Source of the DNA: CAXSDR01 sp964236445
Lineage (GTDB): Bacteria; Actinomycetota; Actinomycetes; Motilibacterales; Motilibacteraceae
Length of the DNA stretch: 7,774 bases
Direction of reading: 5' to 3'
NCBI GenBank assembly: GCA_964236445.1
Contig: CAXSDR010000128.1
Coordinates: 1-7,774, forward strand
Numbering within the stretch: position 1 is the first letter of the stretch; the number at the start of each line of letters is the position of its first letter. The position numbers were made by a program, and so were the translations under genes. Under the pieces are notes generated by a model that saw only the letters and a list, made by a program, of their open reading frames with translations, was not told the DNA's origin and searched no databases. Of the stretch, positions 1 to 5,309 are shown piece after piece.

Positions 1-2
1 GC

Positions 3-686
3 CAGCCGCTGCGCGCCGCTGCGGTCCTGTCGCCGCAGTGGGAGCTGCTGCCCGATGAGCTTCGTGCCGAGCTGCGTGCCGAGCTCAATGTCGAGAGCGA
101 GGCAGAGCTGCAGGAGCTCGGTGACGTGGTCGAGCGCACGGCGAAGGCCAACTTCCGCTCGCTGGGCAAGCGCTTCGGAGCGCGTACGCCGCTGGTCGCC
201 GCCGCGATTGTCGCGGCCGATGTCGAGGTGCTCCGGGCGACGTCCGTGGTCCACCTCGACGCAGAAGCGCTCGAGCTAGCCGCCGAGGACTTCACCGTCA
301 CCCAGACGCCGCGCGCCGGCTGGGCTGTGGCCTCGGAGCCGGGGCTGTCCGTGGCCCTCGACCTCGAGCTCACGCCGGAGCTGGTGCGGGCAGGACTCGC
401 GCGTGAAGTGGTCAGGCTCGTGCAGGAGGCCAGGAAGTCCGCCGGGTTGCAGGTCAGCGACCGCATCGTGCTGTGGTGGCAAGCCGAGGGCGAGCTCGCC
501 GAGGCTCTGCGCCAGCACTCCGGTGTGGTCGCGGCCGAGGTGCTGGCCACGCAGCTGGTCAACGGCTCGCCGGAAGCCCATGAGGCCGGCGCGCCGCAGT
601 CCGACGGCGATCTGGGGCTCACGTTCTGGGTCCAGGGTCCGGTGGGCGTCGGGGCACCGCTGCCCGATGTCACCCGGACGGCCTAA
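3..686 (+). CDS. ileS: Isoleucyl-tRNA synthetase, C-terminal part (5' truncated by window edge)
   Basis: Class I aminoacyl-tRNA synthetase that charges tRNA-Ile in the cytoplasm. Only the last 227 residues are visible. The frame is open from base 3 and ends at TAA 684-686; the catalytic HIGH/KMSKS domains and editing domain lie upstream of the window. Visible features are a QPL start of the post-anticodon region, a 'KANFRSLGKRFG' stretch (residues about 49-60 of the fragment) and then the family's C-terminal extension with 'LTPELVRAGLAREVVRLVQE' (about 122-141) and 'SAGLQVSDRI' (about 145-154). This is typical of the long, eukaryote-like IleRS found in actinobacteria (DUF5915-type tail). That form is often the mupirocin-insensitive one, but the fragment cannot show this. 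The gene points toward the oppositely oriented division cluster. No frameshift is seen; identification is firm. Confidence 0.93.
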   Translation, partial: QPLRAAAVLSPQWELLPDELRAELRAELNVESEAELQELGDVVERTAKANFRSLGKRFGARTPLVAAAIVAADVEVLRATSVVHLDAEALELAAEDFTVTQTPRAGWAVASEPGLSVALDLELTPELVRAGLAREVVRLVQEARKSAGLQVSDRIVLWWQAEGELAEALRQHSGVVAAEVLATQLVNGSPEAHEAGAPQSDGDLGLTFWVQGPVGVGAPLPDVTRTA

Positions 687-762
687 CCACGGATCAGAAG
701 ACCGAGCCGATCAGACATGCAGATGCCGGTCGCGTCGCGCGACTCGGGGGCGGGCGCTACGC

Positions 763-768
763 AGGAGG
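763..768 (+). promoter_or_regulatory. Strong Shine-Dalgarno AGGAGG for the hypothetical gene
   Basis: A full AGGAGG sits 4 bases upstream of the GTG at 773-775. This fixes the start of the hypothetical gene and argues that it is really translated. The 86-bp gap after ileS could hold a promoter, but I see no clear -35/-10 pair in it. Confidence 0.7.
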
Positions 769-772
769 TGCC

Positions 773-1366
773 GTGGAAGAGTACGACGCGCGAGGCGTCC
801 GCCCGGTTTCGTCGCCGCAGTTCGCGCTGCCCGACACCGCGTCGGGCGGCGGCCGCGGCCATCTGCCCCTGAGCTCCGTCGAGCACGCGGCGGCTCTGCG
901 ACTGCGCGTCGGCGTCGTGGCGGTGCCCGCGCTCGCCAGCCACGTCCGGCCGGCCCTGGTGCTGGCGGAGCGTGACAGCCGCGCCCTGCTCACCGCCGCC
1001 GCTCGACAGGACGTCAGCGTCGCGGGCAGCTATTCGGCGAGCCCGGCAGGGGTGCAGGTGTGGAGCGGCTACTTCGACGGGCCCGACGGGTCCCCCGGGT
1101 CGTCGCGGCACCTGGGCTCGATCGACTGGTCCTACGACACTCCGAACAAGCACTACGTCACGATCTATCGCGCGATGGTCACGCAGGCCGGCGTCGACTC
1201 CGGCGAGACGACACTGTCGATCCTCGCCCGCGTGCTCGGGCTCGCCGGGCTGCCGGTGGACGGGGCACACATGAGCATGGCCGCACCACCGGCCCGGGAC
1301 CCCTTCAAACGTGCCTTCGGCGGGGACGACCTCACGCCGGAGCAGCGCAGCCAGCTCGGCCTCTAG
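773..1366 (+). CDS. Hypothetical protein, 197 aa, cytoplasmic
   Basis: I do not recognise this family. The GTG start at 773 is chosen for the AGGAGG 4 bases before it; the stop is TAG 1364-1366. The protein has no signal peptide and no membrane segment. An N-terminal part (residues 1-90) is rich in Ala, Arg and Val. The most protein-like stretch is residues 97-137, rich in aromatic and acidic residues: W97, Y100, F101, D102, G103, then the cluster 'GSIDWSYDTPNKHYVTIYRA' (115-134). A helical segment follows (about 141-157, ETTLSILARVLGLAG) and then a charged tail ending in 'LTPEQRSQLGL'. Codon use is the same high-GC style as its neighbours, with third positions mostly G or C, so it is probably a resident gene. 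It follows ileS by 86 bp on the same strand and may be read through from it. The coding call is good; function is unknown. Confidence 0.75.
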   Translation: MEEYDARGVRPVSSPQFALPDTASGGGRGHLPLSSVEHAAALRLRVGVVAVPALASHVRPALVLAERDSRALLTAAARQDVSVAGSYSASPAGVQVWSGYFDGPDGSPGSSRHLGSIDWSYDTPNKHYVTIYRAMVTQAGVDSGETTLSILARVLGLAGLPVDGAHMSMAAPPARDPFKRAFGGDDLTPEQRSQLGL

Positions 1367-1387
1367 CATCTTGCGCAAGGGTCAGCA

Positions 1388-1403
1388 CTAGTCGAACGGC
1401 AAG
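1388..1403. promoter_or_regulatory. Degenerate second operator copy for the TetR regulator
   Basis: CTAGTCGAACGGCAAG matches the perfect palindrome at 1410-1425 at 13 of 16 positions, and 5 of its 8 internal base pairs are symmetric. Start-to-start distance to the perfect site is 22 bp, about two helical turns, so two repressor dimers could bind the same DNA face. That it is an operator is inference from position and sequence. Confidence 0.5.
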
Positions 1404-1409
1404 GTCAAA

Positions 1410-1425
1410 CTAGCCGTACGGCTAG
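1410..1425. promoter_or_regulatory. Perfect 16-bp palindromic operator upstream of tetR
   Basis: CTAGCCGTACGGCTAG is identical to its own reverse complement. It lies 21 bp before the start codon of a TetR-family gene. TetR-family dimers typically bind palindromes of this size in their own promoter. A possible -10 element (TAGGAT, 1423-1428) overlaps its right end, so occupancy should block transcription of the tetR-oxidoreductase pair. The palindrome is seen directly; its binding by this regulator is inference. Confidence 0.72.
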
Positions 1426-1428
1426 GAT
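1423..1428 (+). promoter_or_regulatory. Possible -10 element TAGGAT of the tetR-oxidoreductase operon
   Basis: TAGGAT fits the actinobacterial TANNNT -10 pattern and would place the transcription start near 1435, about a dozen bases before the ATG at 1447. No good -35 hexamer is seen 16-18 bp upstream (CAAGGT-like). A second hexamer TAGGGT at 1435-1440 could instead give a near-leaderless transcript. Confidence 0.3.
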
Positions 1429-1446
1429 CCGGCGTAGGGTGAGGGC

Positions 1447-2133
1447 ATGCTCGAGATGGACGACGCGCCAGCCCCCGGCCCGGCCGACGGGCCCGCGGTG
1501 AGCGACGGTGCCGCAAGGACCTCTCGGGCGACGGCTGCGAGCATGTCCGGCAGCGCCCAGCGCGTCCTGAGCACGGCGGCGGAACTGTTCGCGGCGCACG
1601 GCTACGACGGCACCAGCCTGCAGCTCATCGCCGACCATCTCGGGGTGACCAAGGCGGCGGTCTACTACCACTTCCGCACCAAGAACGAGCTCCTGTTGGC
1701 GCTGATCGAGCCCGCGCTGCGTGACTTGCAACAGCTGCTCGATCAGGTCGCCGAGCCGCCGCGCACCAACGCCCAACGCACGGAACGGCTCAACGCCTTC
1801 ATCGACTACTTGATCCGCTACCGCGGCGTGACGTTCCTGTGCCAGGACGCCGGGGCGCTGGGCGAGCCCACCGTCCGCCAGCACGGTCACGAACTTCAGC
1901 AACGGGCGCAGACCCTGCTCACCAGCGAGCACCCGGATGACGGAGATGCCATCACCCGGCTGTGGGGCGCCGCGGCCCTGCAAGGGCTCTACGCGGCGAT
2001 GGTCAGCTCACCCGACGCACCCCCGCAGTGGCTGCGCAGTGAGCTCACGACACTCGGCCAACACATGATCGCCGGCTATCGCAAGGCGCAGAAGCGCCAC
2101 AGCACGCCGGCCCCGACCCACAGTGAAGGATAG
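1447..2133 (+). CDS. TetR/AcrR family transcriptional regulator
   Basis: A one-component repressor of 228 aa. Residues 1-32 are a low-complexity Ala/Pro/Gly/Asp tail. The TetR DNA-binding domain follows: helix 1 'VLSTAAELFAAHGYDGTS' (40-57), then the helix-turn-helix 'LQLIADHLGVTKAAVYYHF' (58-76), closed by the usual 'RTKNELL' (77-83). Residues 84-215 are the variable ligand-binding, dimerising helices, so the inducer cannot be told. The ATG at 1447 has only a modest purine-rich SD (AGGGTGAGGG). An internal ATG at 1543 (M33) would give a more standard-length protein but lacks a visible SD. The stop at 2131-2133 is 2 bp from the next start, so the gene is co-transcribed with the oxidoreductase. 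The palindrome just upstream suggests autorepression, with relief on binding a small molecule that may be a substrate of the partner enzyme. Confidence 0.92.
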   Translation: MLEMDDAPAPGPADGPAVSDGAARTSRATAASMSGSAQRVLSTAAELFAAHGYDGTSLQLIADHLGVTKAAVYYHFRTKNELLLALIEPALRDLQQLLDQVAEPPRTNAQRTERLNAFIDYLIRYRGVTFLCQDAGALGEPTVRQHGHELQQRAQTLLTSEHPDDGDAITRLWGAAALQGLYAAMVSSPDAPPQWLRSELTTLGQHMIAGYRKAQKRHSTPAPTHSEG

Positions 2134-2135
2134 CC

Positions 2136-3146
2136 ATGCCTGAGATGCGAGCCGCACGTTACGACCGCTTCGGCCCCCCCGAAGTCCTCTACGAAGGCAC
2201 GGCTCCTGTTCCTCTGCTCGAACCCGGCTACGTCCTCATCCGGGTCGACGCGAACAGCGTCAACGGCGGAGAGCTCTGGGTCCGGGCGGGGCGCGTCAAG
2301 CGAGCGACAGGAGCGAAGTTCCCGAAGTTCATCGGAGTCGACTTCGTGGGCCAGGTCGAAGCAGTTGACGCCGCCGCGTCCGGCGTCGCGATCGGTGATC
2401 ACGTCTGGGGAAGCCTTCCCCGCGACCAGTACATCCGAGGACAGCGCGGCGCCGCCGCCGAGTTGGTGGCCGTCCATCCGCGGCAGATATCGCGAAGTCC
2501 GCAAGGGTTGGATCCGTTGGAAGCGGCCGCCCTGCCCTCCGGCACGACAGCGATCACCGCGCTGCGGGACAAGGCCCGGCTGCAACCTGGCGAATCCCTG
2601 CTCGTCCGCGGTGCCAGCGGCGGAATCGGGATCGTCGCGGTGCAGCTCGGGCGGCACTACGGCGCCGAGGTCACCGCGCTCGCCGGTGCGGGCAACCTGG
2701 ACCGGGTGCGCGAACTCGGCGCCCACCACGTGCTGGACTACCGCACGACGGCGCTGCGCGATTTGGGACGCTTCGACGTCGTCCTCGACACCGTCGGCAC
2801 CGAGCTCAAGGCCCTGCGCAGCCTGCTCTCCCCCGGCGGCCGCATGGTCACCATCACCGTCGACCCGGCCAAGATTTTCTCTTCGATGGCCTACATCGCG
2901 GGCTCGATGATCCATGGCTCCCGACGGGTCCGCTTCTTCAGCGGCGCCCCCAAGCATGAGCTCTTCGCCGACATGACCTCGCTGGTCGAGCAGGGAGCCG
3001 TCCGGCCCGTGGTCGCCGCGGTCTATCCGCTCGCCTCGATCGCCGACGCGCACCGCGCCCTGGAGAAGGGCGGCAGCTGCGGCAAGCACATCATCAACAT
3101 CCGGGCAGTGGCCGGAGAGCAACCTGCGGGACGACTGTCCTCGTGA
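2136..3146 (+). CDS. Zinc-independent NAD(P)H:quinone oxidoreductase-like dehydrogenase (MDR family)
   Basis: A cytoplasmic medium-chain dehydrogenase/reductase of 336 aa, close to the family's usual 320-340. The GroES-like N-terminal domain contains 'VDANSVNGGELWVRAG' (37-52) and the conserved 'GVDFVGQV' (67-74). The Rossmann domain has 'LLVRGASGGIGIVAVQLG' (155-172) with the AxGGxG-type dinucleotide loop at 159-165, and 'RELGAHHVLDYR' further on. The cysteines and histidine that hold catalytic and structural zinc in alcohol dehydrogenases are absent, which places it with quinone oxidoreductase/zeta-crystallin-type enzymes. These typically reduce quinones or enones with NADPH. The true substrate is unknown. 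The ATG at 2136 is 2 bp after the tetR stop, with GAAGGA just upstream inside the tetR end, so the two are translationally linked. The last 15 or so residues (AVAGEQPAGRLSS) look like a non-conserved tail. Confidence 0.9.
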   Translation: MPEMRAARYDRFGPPEVLYEGTAPVPLLEPGYVLIRVDANSVNGGELWVRAGRVKRATGAKFPKFIGVDFVGQVEAVDAAASGVAIGDHVWGSLPRDQYIRGQRGAAAELVAVHPRQISRSPQGLDPLEAAALPSGTTAITALRDKARLQPGESLLVRGASGGIGIVAVQLGRHYGAEVTALAGAGNLDRVRELGAHHVLDYRTTALRDLGRFDVVLDTVGTELKALRSLLSPGGRMVTITVDPAKIFSSMAYIAGSMIHGSRRVRFFSGAPKHELFADMTSLVEQGAVRPVVAAVYPLASIADAHRALEKGGSCGKHIINIRAVAGEQPAGRLSS

Positions 3147-3169
3147 TCTGGCGTACGTCGGCGAGGAAA

Positions 3170-3221
3170 GCAGCCAGCCAAGGTCACCGCCCGCCACTGC
3201 GATCGTGGAGAGGTTGGCTGC
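3170..3221 (+). other. Inverted repeat with nested stem, after the oxidoreductase
   Basis: GCAGCCAGCC at 3170-3179 can pair with GGTTGGCTGC at 3212-3221 (10 pairs, one G-U). Inside the 32-base loop, CCAC (3194-3197) can pair with GTGG (3205-3208). It starts 24 bp after the oxidoreductase stop. It could act as a weak terminator or mRNA 3'-end structure, or be chance in GC-rich DNA. Confidence 0.3.
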
Positions 3222-3340
3222 GGAACTCCTCGTTCACAGACCCGGGCCGCCGGGAACGGTGACGGGTGCACAGGCAGCCGGTCCCGGGCGGGCGGGTGCG
3301 GTGGCGTGCGCGGGTCTCGACCAACCTCGTAGCGACCATC

Positions 3341-3365
3341 TGGCCGTCCCTCACCGGGACGGTCG
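3341..3365 (+). terminator. Candidate factor-independent-like terminator hairpin (no U-tract)
   Basis: CCGTCCC (3344-3350) and GGGACGG (3356-3362) form a perfect 7-bp stem around the 5-base loop TCACC. On the plus-strand RNA the stem extends by G-U, G-C and U-G pairs to 3341/3365; on the minus strand those two wobbles become mismatches. This favours a role at the end of the tetR-oxidoreductase transcript. There is no following T-run, which is common for actinobacterial terminators. Confidence 0.45.
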
Positions 3366-3503
3366 ACGGCTCGCCCAGAACAGCACTGGGCATATCGGGC
3401 GAAGTCGTCGGATCAATGTCAGTCATCCGCGCCGACGACCGACGCGGGCCTGCACCTCGTTGGCGGCGGGCGCGTCTTGACCGGCACACCGCCGAAGTGG
3501 TGC

Positions 3504-4280
3504 TCAGCGCTCGGGGCCCTCGTCCATGACATAACCGCCACGCGGCTGCTGCGGCGGACCGCCGGGGCCGTCGGAGGTGCCGACGCCGAGTGACGCGGGT
3601 GACGAGGAGAACGGGCTGCCCGACGAGCGGGACCCGATCGCACCGCCACTCATGCTCTTCGCGACGTCGTCGCGCCCCTCGAGGTCGCGCAACTGGCCTT
3701 CGATGTAGGTCTTGAGACGGCTGCGGTATTCGCGCTCAAACCCGCGGAGGTCCTCGACCTTGCGCTCGAGCAGGTTGCGCTCGGCCTCGAGCGTGCCGAG
3801 CACCTGGCGCTGGCGGTCCTCGGCCTCGCGGATCACCTGGTCGGCGCGCGAGCGGGCCTCCCCGACAATGCGGTCTGCCATCTGGCGCGCCTCGCCGACG
3901 TGCCCCTCAGCCGTGCGCTGGGCCATGGCGAGGATGGCCGTGGCCTGCTCGGCCGGGGGTGCGACGGCCGCTTGCGGCGGCGGGGGCGCGGGCGCCATGA
4001 CAACGGGCGGCGGAGGCGGCGGGGGCGCCTGGGCGGGAACCGGAGCGGGCGCCGGAACGGGCCGCTGCTCGGGCTGCGCCTGACGCACGACGCCACTCTC
4101 AGCGGCGGAGCGCTGGGCCTGCGCGAGCTTGGCGCGCAGGTCGTCGTTCTCACGGTGCAGGCGGGTCAGTTCGGCCTCGACCTCGTCGAGGAAGTCGTCG
4201 ACCTCAGCCTCGTCATAGCCCCGTCCGAGACGGGTCGACGTGAACTGTTTGGCAGCGACGTCCTCAGGACTGAGCGGCAT
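3504..4280 (-). CDS. divIVA: DivIVA/Wag31 polar growth and cell-shape protein
   Basis: A cytoplasmic coiled-coil protein that binds negatively curved membrane at poles and septa; in actinobacteria it recruits the machinery of polar wall synthesis. It is 258 aa. The N-terminal DivIVA membrane-binding domain is clear: 'PLSPEDVAAKQFTSTRLGRG' (2-21) followed by YDEAEVDDFLDEVEAEL. A first coiled coil runs to about residue 60. A strikingly Pro/Ala-rich linker covers about 70-110, with seven consecutive prolines at 86-92. A second long coiled coil (about 112-205), rich in Glu, Arg and Gln, is followed by a disordered Ser/Gly/Pro tail (about 211-258). The ATG at 4280 has AGGAG at 4287-4291, 6 bases away. 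It lies 32 bp after yggT and is the last gene of the cluster; its transcript runs into the convergent intergenic region. Confidence 0.96.
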   Translation of the reverse strand: MPLSPEDVAAKQFTSTRLGRGYDEAEVDDFLDEVEAELTRLHRENDDLRAKLAQAQRSAAESGVVRQAQPEQRPVPAPAPVPAQAPPPPPPPVVMAPAPPPPQAAVAPPAEQATAILAMAQRTAEGHVGEARQMADRIVGEARSRADQVIREAEDRQRQVLGTLEAERNLLERKVEDLRGFEREYRSRLKTYIEGQLRDLEGRDDVAKSMSGGAIGSRSSGSPFSSSPASLGVGTSDGPGGPPQQPRGGYVMDEGPER

Positions 4281-4312
4281 CGGTCACTCCTCGCGGCGAA
4301 CTGGACAGAGAG

Positions 4313-4600
4313 CTAAGCAAAGCGATGAACCACCGTCATCCCCAGGCTCACCATGAGCATGAGCACCAGAAATGACAGGTCCAGCGACATGGAGCCTAGG
4401 CGTAGCGGCGGGAGCAACCTGCGCAGGGCCTTCAACGGCGGGTCCGTGACGGTGTAGATGAGCTCGGCCACGACGAGCAGAATGCCATGCGGCACCCACG
4501 AGCGAGCGAAGACCTGGATGTAGTCGATCACCAGTCGAGCCAGCAGGACGATGAAGAACAGCAGCAGTGCGTAGTAGACGACGGAGGCGACGACGGCCAA
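4313..4600 (-). CDS. yggT: YggT family membrane protein (TTG start)
   Basis: A small integral membrane protein of 95 aa, the usual length for actinobacterial YggT/YlmG. TM1 spans about 4-26 (VASVVYYALLLFFIVLLARL). The amphipathic loop carries the family motif 'YTVTDPPLKALRRLLPPLRL' (49-68), and TM2 spans about 73-92. The start is TTG at 4600-4598: the stop of sepF is only 6 bases upstream, GAGGGG overlaps that stop as SD, and no ATG or GTG follows before TM1. Its role is not well defined; in other bacteria and plastids the family is linked to membrane or division-site organisation. Position between sepF and divIVA is the conserved order. Confidence 0.92.
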   Translation of the reverse strand: MAVVASVVYYALLLFFIVLLARLVIDYIQVFARSWVPHGILLVVAELIYTVTDPPLKALRRLLPPLRLGSMSLDLSFLVLMLMVSLGMTVVHRFA

Positions 4601-4606
4601 TGCCCC

Positions 4607-5179
4607 TCAGCTCTGGTTGAAGAAGCTGCTCTCGGCCATGCGCGCCTTGTCCTCAGCCGTGACCGAGACATTGACCGGCGAGAGCAGGAAGACCTTGTTG
4701 GTCACCCGCTCAATCGAACCACGAAGTCCGAAGACCAGACCCGCGCTGAAGTCGACGAGCCGCTTGGCGTCCGAGTCGTCCATGTCGGACAGGTTCATGA
4801 TCACCGGGGTGCCCGACCGGAACGCCTCGCCGATCTGCTTGGCCTCGTTGTAGGTCCGCGGGTGGATCGTGGTGATGCGGTCGAGCCCACCCGCCATGGC
4901 AGCGGCAGCCGGCGACACCGAGCGGTCTGGGACGGTCGCGAGCGAGCCTCGAGTGGTTCCGTGGTCCCAGCCCGCACCCGCTCCGGAGGTCATCGCGGAC
5001 GTCGCGTCGCGTCGATCGCGCAGGGACGTCGCAGGCCTGGCATAGCCGTGAGCCGTCGAACCTGAGCGCGGTGCGCGCTCCTCCGGCTCGTCGTAGTCGT
5101 CGATCTCGTCGTATTCCTCGAAGCGCTCGTCCTCGACAAGGCCGAGGTAGACCGCCATCTTGCGCATCGCGCCGGCCAT
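4607..5179 (-). CDS. sepF: Cell division protein SepF
   Basis: SepF polymerises into rings, binds the FtsZ C-terminal tail and tethers FtsZ to the membrane; in actinobacteria, which lack FtsA, it is the main anchor. This form is 190 aa. The N-terminal amphipathic membrane helix is 'MAGAMRKMAVYLGLVED' (1-17). An acidic, disordered linker follows (about 18-95, with EEYDEIDDYDEPEE at 21-34). The SepF core is about 99-174, with 'IHPRTYNEAKQIGEAF' (105-120), 'GTPVIMNLSDMD' (123-134), and 'RLVDFSAGLVFGLRGSI' (140-156), the dimer helix and glycine-rich turn. The ATG at 5179 is preferred because TGGAGG lies 6 bases upstream and the protein then begins exactly at the membrane helix. An in-frame ATG at 5221 would add 14 residues but lacks an SD. 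It is 6 bp before yggT and 130 bp after yggS. Confidence 0.95.
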   Translation of the reverse strand: MAGAMRKMAVYLGLVEDERFEEYDEIDDYDEPEERAPRSGSTAHGYARPATSLRDRRDATSAMTSGAGAGWDHGTTRGSLATVPDRSVSPAAAAMAGGLDRITTIHPRTYNEAKQIGEAFRSGTPVIMNLSDMDDSDAKRLVDFSAGLVFGLRGSIERVTNKVFLLSPVNVSVTAEDKARMAESSFFNQS

Positions 5180-5185
5180 GGGTGG

Positions 5186-5191
5186 CCTCCA
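5186..5191 (-). promoter_or_regulatory. Shine-Dalgarno TGGAGG that decides the sepF start
   Basis: On the minus strand TGGAGG ends 6 bases before the ATG at 5179-5177. The alternative ATG at 5221 has no purine-rich sequence at the right distance. This site therefore supports the 190-residue SepF. Confidence 0.7.
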
Positions 5192-5259
5192 GGTCTGTGG
5201 GTCGTGCTGTGGCTCGGCCATTGGCGCGAACCGTGGGATGGTGCGGTGGAACCGAAGCG

Positions 5260-5277
5260 TGCACAGGTGTCCGTGCA
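5260..5277 (-). other. Imperfect palindrome in the yggS-sepF gap
   Basis: TGCAC (5260-5264) and GTGCA (5273-5277) form a 5-bp inverted repeat around 8 bases, 33 bp after the yggS stop on the minus strand. The 130-bp gap is the largest within the cluster and is the natural place for a separate sepF promoter. The palindrome might be an operator or a weak attenuator. I see no convincing -35/-10 pair. Confidence 0.25.
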
Positions 5278-5309
5278 GGAATCAGGCTGTGCGTGTCGTC
5301 ATCGCGACG

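Larger units (their letters stand above)
3147..3503. other. Convergent intergenic region without a convincing gene
   Basis: These 357 bp separate the oxidoreductase operon (+) from divIVA (-), so both transcripts end here. Open frames exist on both strands, as expected for GC-rich DNA, but they are Arg/Pro/Ser-rich, lack ribosome binding sites and have no recognisable fold. The region holds several inverted repeats: 3170-3221, 3344-3362 and 3427-3447 (CCGCG/CGCGG). None has a T-run. It probably serves as a two-way termination zone. Confidence 0.6.

Noticed and set aside
734..743. Palindrome GTCGCGCGAC between ileS and the hypothetical gene
   Set aside because: CG-only-type palindromes are frequent by chance at this GC content, and there is no nearby copy or promoter element to support a function.
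1370..1379. Palindrome CTTGCGCAAG just after the hypothetical gene
   Set aside because: It has no loop, so it cannot be a terminator hairpin, and its sequence is unrelated to the operator pair downstream. A 10-bp palindrome is weak evidence alone.
2076..3197. 373-residue minus-strand frame opposite the oxidoreductase
   Set aside because: Exactly antisense to a clear MDR enzyme. The Asp/Arg/Gly-rich composition is the usual codon shadow in GC-rich DNA, and no family is recognisable.
3205..3480. Plus-strand 91-residue open frame in the same intergenic region
   Set aside because: No SD before the GTG, composition typical of a chance GC-rich frame, and it overlaps another equally weak frame on the opposite strand.
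3184..3489. Minus-strand open frame in the intergenic region, with an internal ATG at 3426 (MTDIDPTTSPDMPS...)
   Set aside because: The first residues after the internal ATG look protein-like, but there is no Shine-Dalgarno sequence and the rest turns into Arg/Pro/His-rich sequence typical of chance frames. I recognise no domain.
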